Of a stretch of 64,000 nt of DNA, positions 62,858 through 64,000 are shown one piece after another. The notes beneath the pieces were generated by a model, which was not told where the DNA came from, did no database searches, and saw nothing but the letters and a program-made list of their open reading frames with translations. The position numbers and the translations under genes are program-made. This stretch comes from Kribbella sp. VKM Ac-2568 (lineage in GTDB: Bacteria; Actinomycetota; Actinomycetes; Propionibacteriales; Kribbellaceae). Position 1 is the stretch's first letter. Each line of letters opens with the position of its first letter. Location: positions 1-64,000 of the forward strand of contig NZ_SLVF01000001.1 of assembly GCF_004345365.1 (NCBI RefSeq), in the 5' to 3' direction.

Positions 62858-64000
62858 CAGACCTGCTCTCCACCCCCTTCAGCACAACGGCTGGTACTGC
62901 GTCGGGCTGGCGGCTGGGCGCCGGCTTCCTGCTGCGGGTCGCAGGCCAACCAGCAGAAGCAGTAGCCGCCCTCCGTACTCCGGCTGCCGTCGCCTGGACC
63001 GAACAGGTACTGGCGGCCGAAGGCACCCGAGACGCCATCGGTGACGAGCTCCGCGAGGCCCTGGAGTCCGCTCTGGCCGCTCGTGGCTCCGAGGATCCGG
63101 AGCGAGTGGCGCTCATCAACCTCCGCCGGGACGCCTTCAACGGCAGACGTCCGCGGCCGAGCACGCTGACCCGGACGGAGCCGCTGATGCCGACCGAGAC
63201 CCGAGCCTTGGCGAACCAGTGGATCGCGGCGATCGACAGAGTCCGGGACCTCCTCGACCAGGGCCTCGCAGTACTCGGTGACGACCTGGCAGCGGCTCGG
63301 TCGCGAGCAAGGGAACTCCTTGCCGACGACAACCTCCGGAGCGCGGTCCTGCTCCAGTCGGAGGTGCTAGAGAAGAACATGGACCGGTACCTCGACCCGG
63401 CCCGCAAGCTCGACAAGCACGGCCGTCAGGTCGAGCGGACCCTGCTGGAACTGCTCTATCGGGCCGCGCTCAAGACCAGCCCGTTCAGCACGCTCACCTC
63501 GGTCGGTCTCGGCAGGTTCAGCGACACCGCGACCCGCCCTCGCCCTGAACCGGTCTCGCTCCAGCAGCACTCCACGACCCGGCTGAACATCGCCGTGCTT
63601 GCCCGCCTGTCCGCGGTGATCCTGGCCGATCCCGCCCTCCGTTCCGGCCTGCGGGTGACGTTGGCGCCCGGCGCGAGCTCAGACGGCGAGACGATGCGCT
63701 ACGTCCGGCGCCGTACCGCGGCCGGCACCGACCCGGACGCGGTAGTCGCCATCGACAACGTTCACGAGAACTTGTTCTTCCTGCCCAGCGGCCCGGCTCT
63801 CGACGACGTGGTCGCGCTGACCCGGGGGGCCCGGCCGACGCTCGAGGAACTCAGCCGGCAGCTCGCCGACGCGGCCCCTGAGCGGACCATCGCGGAGGCG
63901 GACCAGCTGGTCGGTCATCTTCTCCGGTTGGGATTCCTGCTCGCTCCGGACCTCCAGATCGACCTGCGCTCGGCCCACCCGACCGAGATCTTCGTAGCCG
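62854..64000 (+). CDS. LanB-type dehydratase (glutamylation domain), truncated by the window edge
   Basis: From ATG at 62854 (overlapping the SagB stop as ATGA) the frame stays open to the edge: 382 codons so far. It has the LanB N-terminal signature LKTSPFSTLTSVGLGRF around residue 209 and RPSTLTRTEPLMPTETRALANQW, so it should use glutamyl-tRNA to activate Ser/Thr for dehydration. Full LanB proteins are about 1000 aa; split forms (glutamylation and elimination halves) occur in thiopeptide clusters. Which form is present cannot be told. Downstream genes (elimination domain, pyridine synthase, regulator) may follow. Confidence 0.85.
   Translation, partial: MTDLLSTPFSTTAGTASGWRLGAGFLLRVAGQPAEAVAALRTPAAVAWTEQVLAAEGTRDAIGDELREALESALAARGSEDPERVALINLRRDAFNGRRPRPSTLTRTEPLMPTETRALANQWIAAIDRVRDLLDQGLAVLGDDLAAARSRARELLADDNLRSAVLLQSEVLEKNMDRYLDPARKLDKHGRQVERTLLELLYRAALKTSPFSTLTSVGLGRFSDTATRPRPEPVSLQQHSTTRLNIAVLARLSAVILADPALRSGLRVTLAPGASSDGETMRYVRRRTAAGTDPDAVVAIDNVHENLFFLPSGPALDDVVALTRGARPTLEELSRQLADAAPERTIAEADQLVGHLLRLGFLLAPDLQIDLRSAHPTEIFVA

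Noticed and set aside
1..64000. tRNA or rRNA genes
   Set aside because: None was recognised by reading; a tRNA scan would be needed to exclude a single tRNA.

Overview
The window is high-GC DNA from an actinomycete. Its coding style (frequent GTG starts, ATGA/GTGA stop-start overlaps), a dnaK-grpE-dnaJ-hspR operon with HAIR operators, an F420-type oxidoreductase and a histidine-utilisation cluster with a CSG-type HutH all fit. A Kribbella/Nocardioides-like member of the Propionibacteriales is a reasonable guess, but the genus is inference. No rRNA, tRNA or CRISPR array was seen.

Layout: (1) 1-5.2 kb is a scarred accessory zone. It holds an IS1634-type transposase cut by the left edge, then a secreted type-B carboxylesterase gene split in two by a 1.9-kb cassette that carries a GMC oxidoreductase. 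The cassette has 14-bp inverted repeats at its exact ends and a 111-bp, 96% identical direct repeat on both sides. (2) 5.3-7.6 kb has an IclR regulator, a small membrane protein, a double-GNAT acetyltransferase and a GNAT remnant. (3) 7.6-18.0 kb is a histidine catabolic locus: hutH, hutU, a betaine-type ABC importer (ATPase, two permeases, lipoprotein), an M20 amidohydrolase that probably serves as N-formylglutamate deformylase, hutF and hutI. (4) 18-20.6 kb has a BNR sialidase-like protein, a phosphoribosyltransferase and a GNAT. (5) 20.7-29.2 kb is the HspR heat-shock regulon (dnaK-grpE-dnaJ-hspR and clpB, each with HAIR operators), with an unusual hairpin array after hspR. (6) 29.2-53.9 kb is mixed metabolism and regulation: F420 oxidoreductase with a divergent TetR, class I aminotransferase, a fused inositol-1-phosphate cytidylyltransferase/CDP-alcohol phosphotransferase, MarR/MFS pair, secreted beta-helix glycosidase, GntR plus sugar ABC importer, HAD phosphatase, several SDR/AKR reductases, and HxlR and LysR regulators.

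(7) 54.4-64.0 kb is the most notable region: a one-direction RiPP cluster. It encodes an ABC exporter, an Ocin-ThiF-like leader-binding protein with an N-terminal RRE, three tandem precursor peptides whose 28-30-residue cores are almost only Ser, Cys and Thr, a YcaO cyclodehydratase ending in a PxPxP motif, a SagB-type azoline dehydrogenase, and the start of a LanB-type (tRNA-Glu-dependent) dehydratase that runs off the right edge. Together they should turn Cys (and some Ser/Thr) into azoles and other Ser/Thr into dehydro residues, giving a thiopeptide-like or goadsporin-like polyazole peptide. Each precursor gene is followed by a hairpin, which suggests differential expression of peptide versus enzymes. 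Whether the product is macrocyclised (pyridine synthase) cannot be seen because the cluster continues beyond the window.
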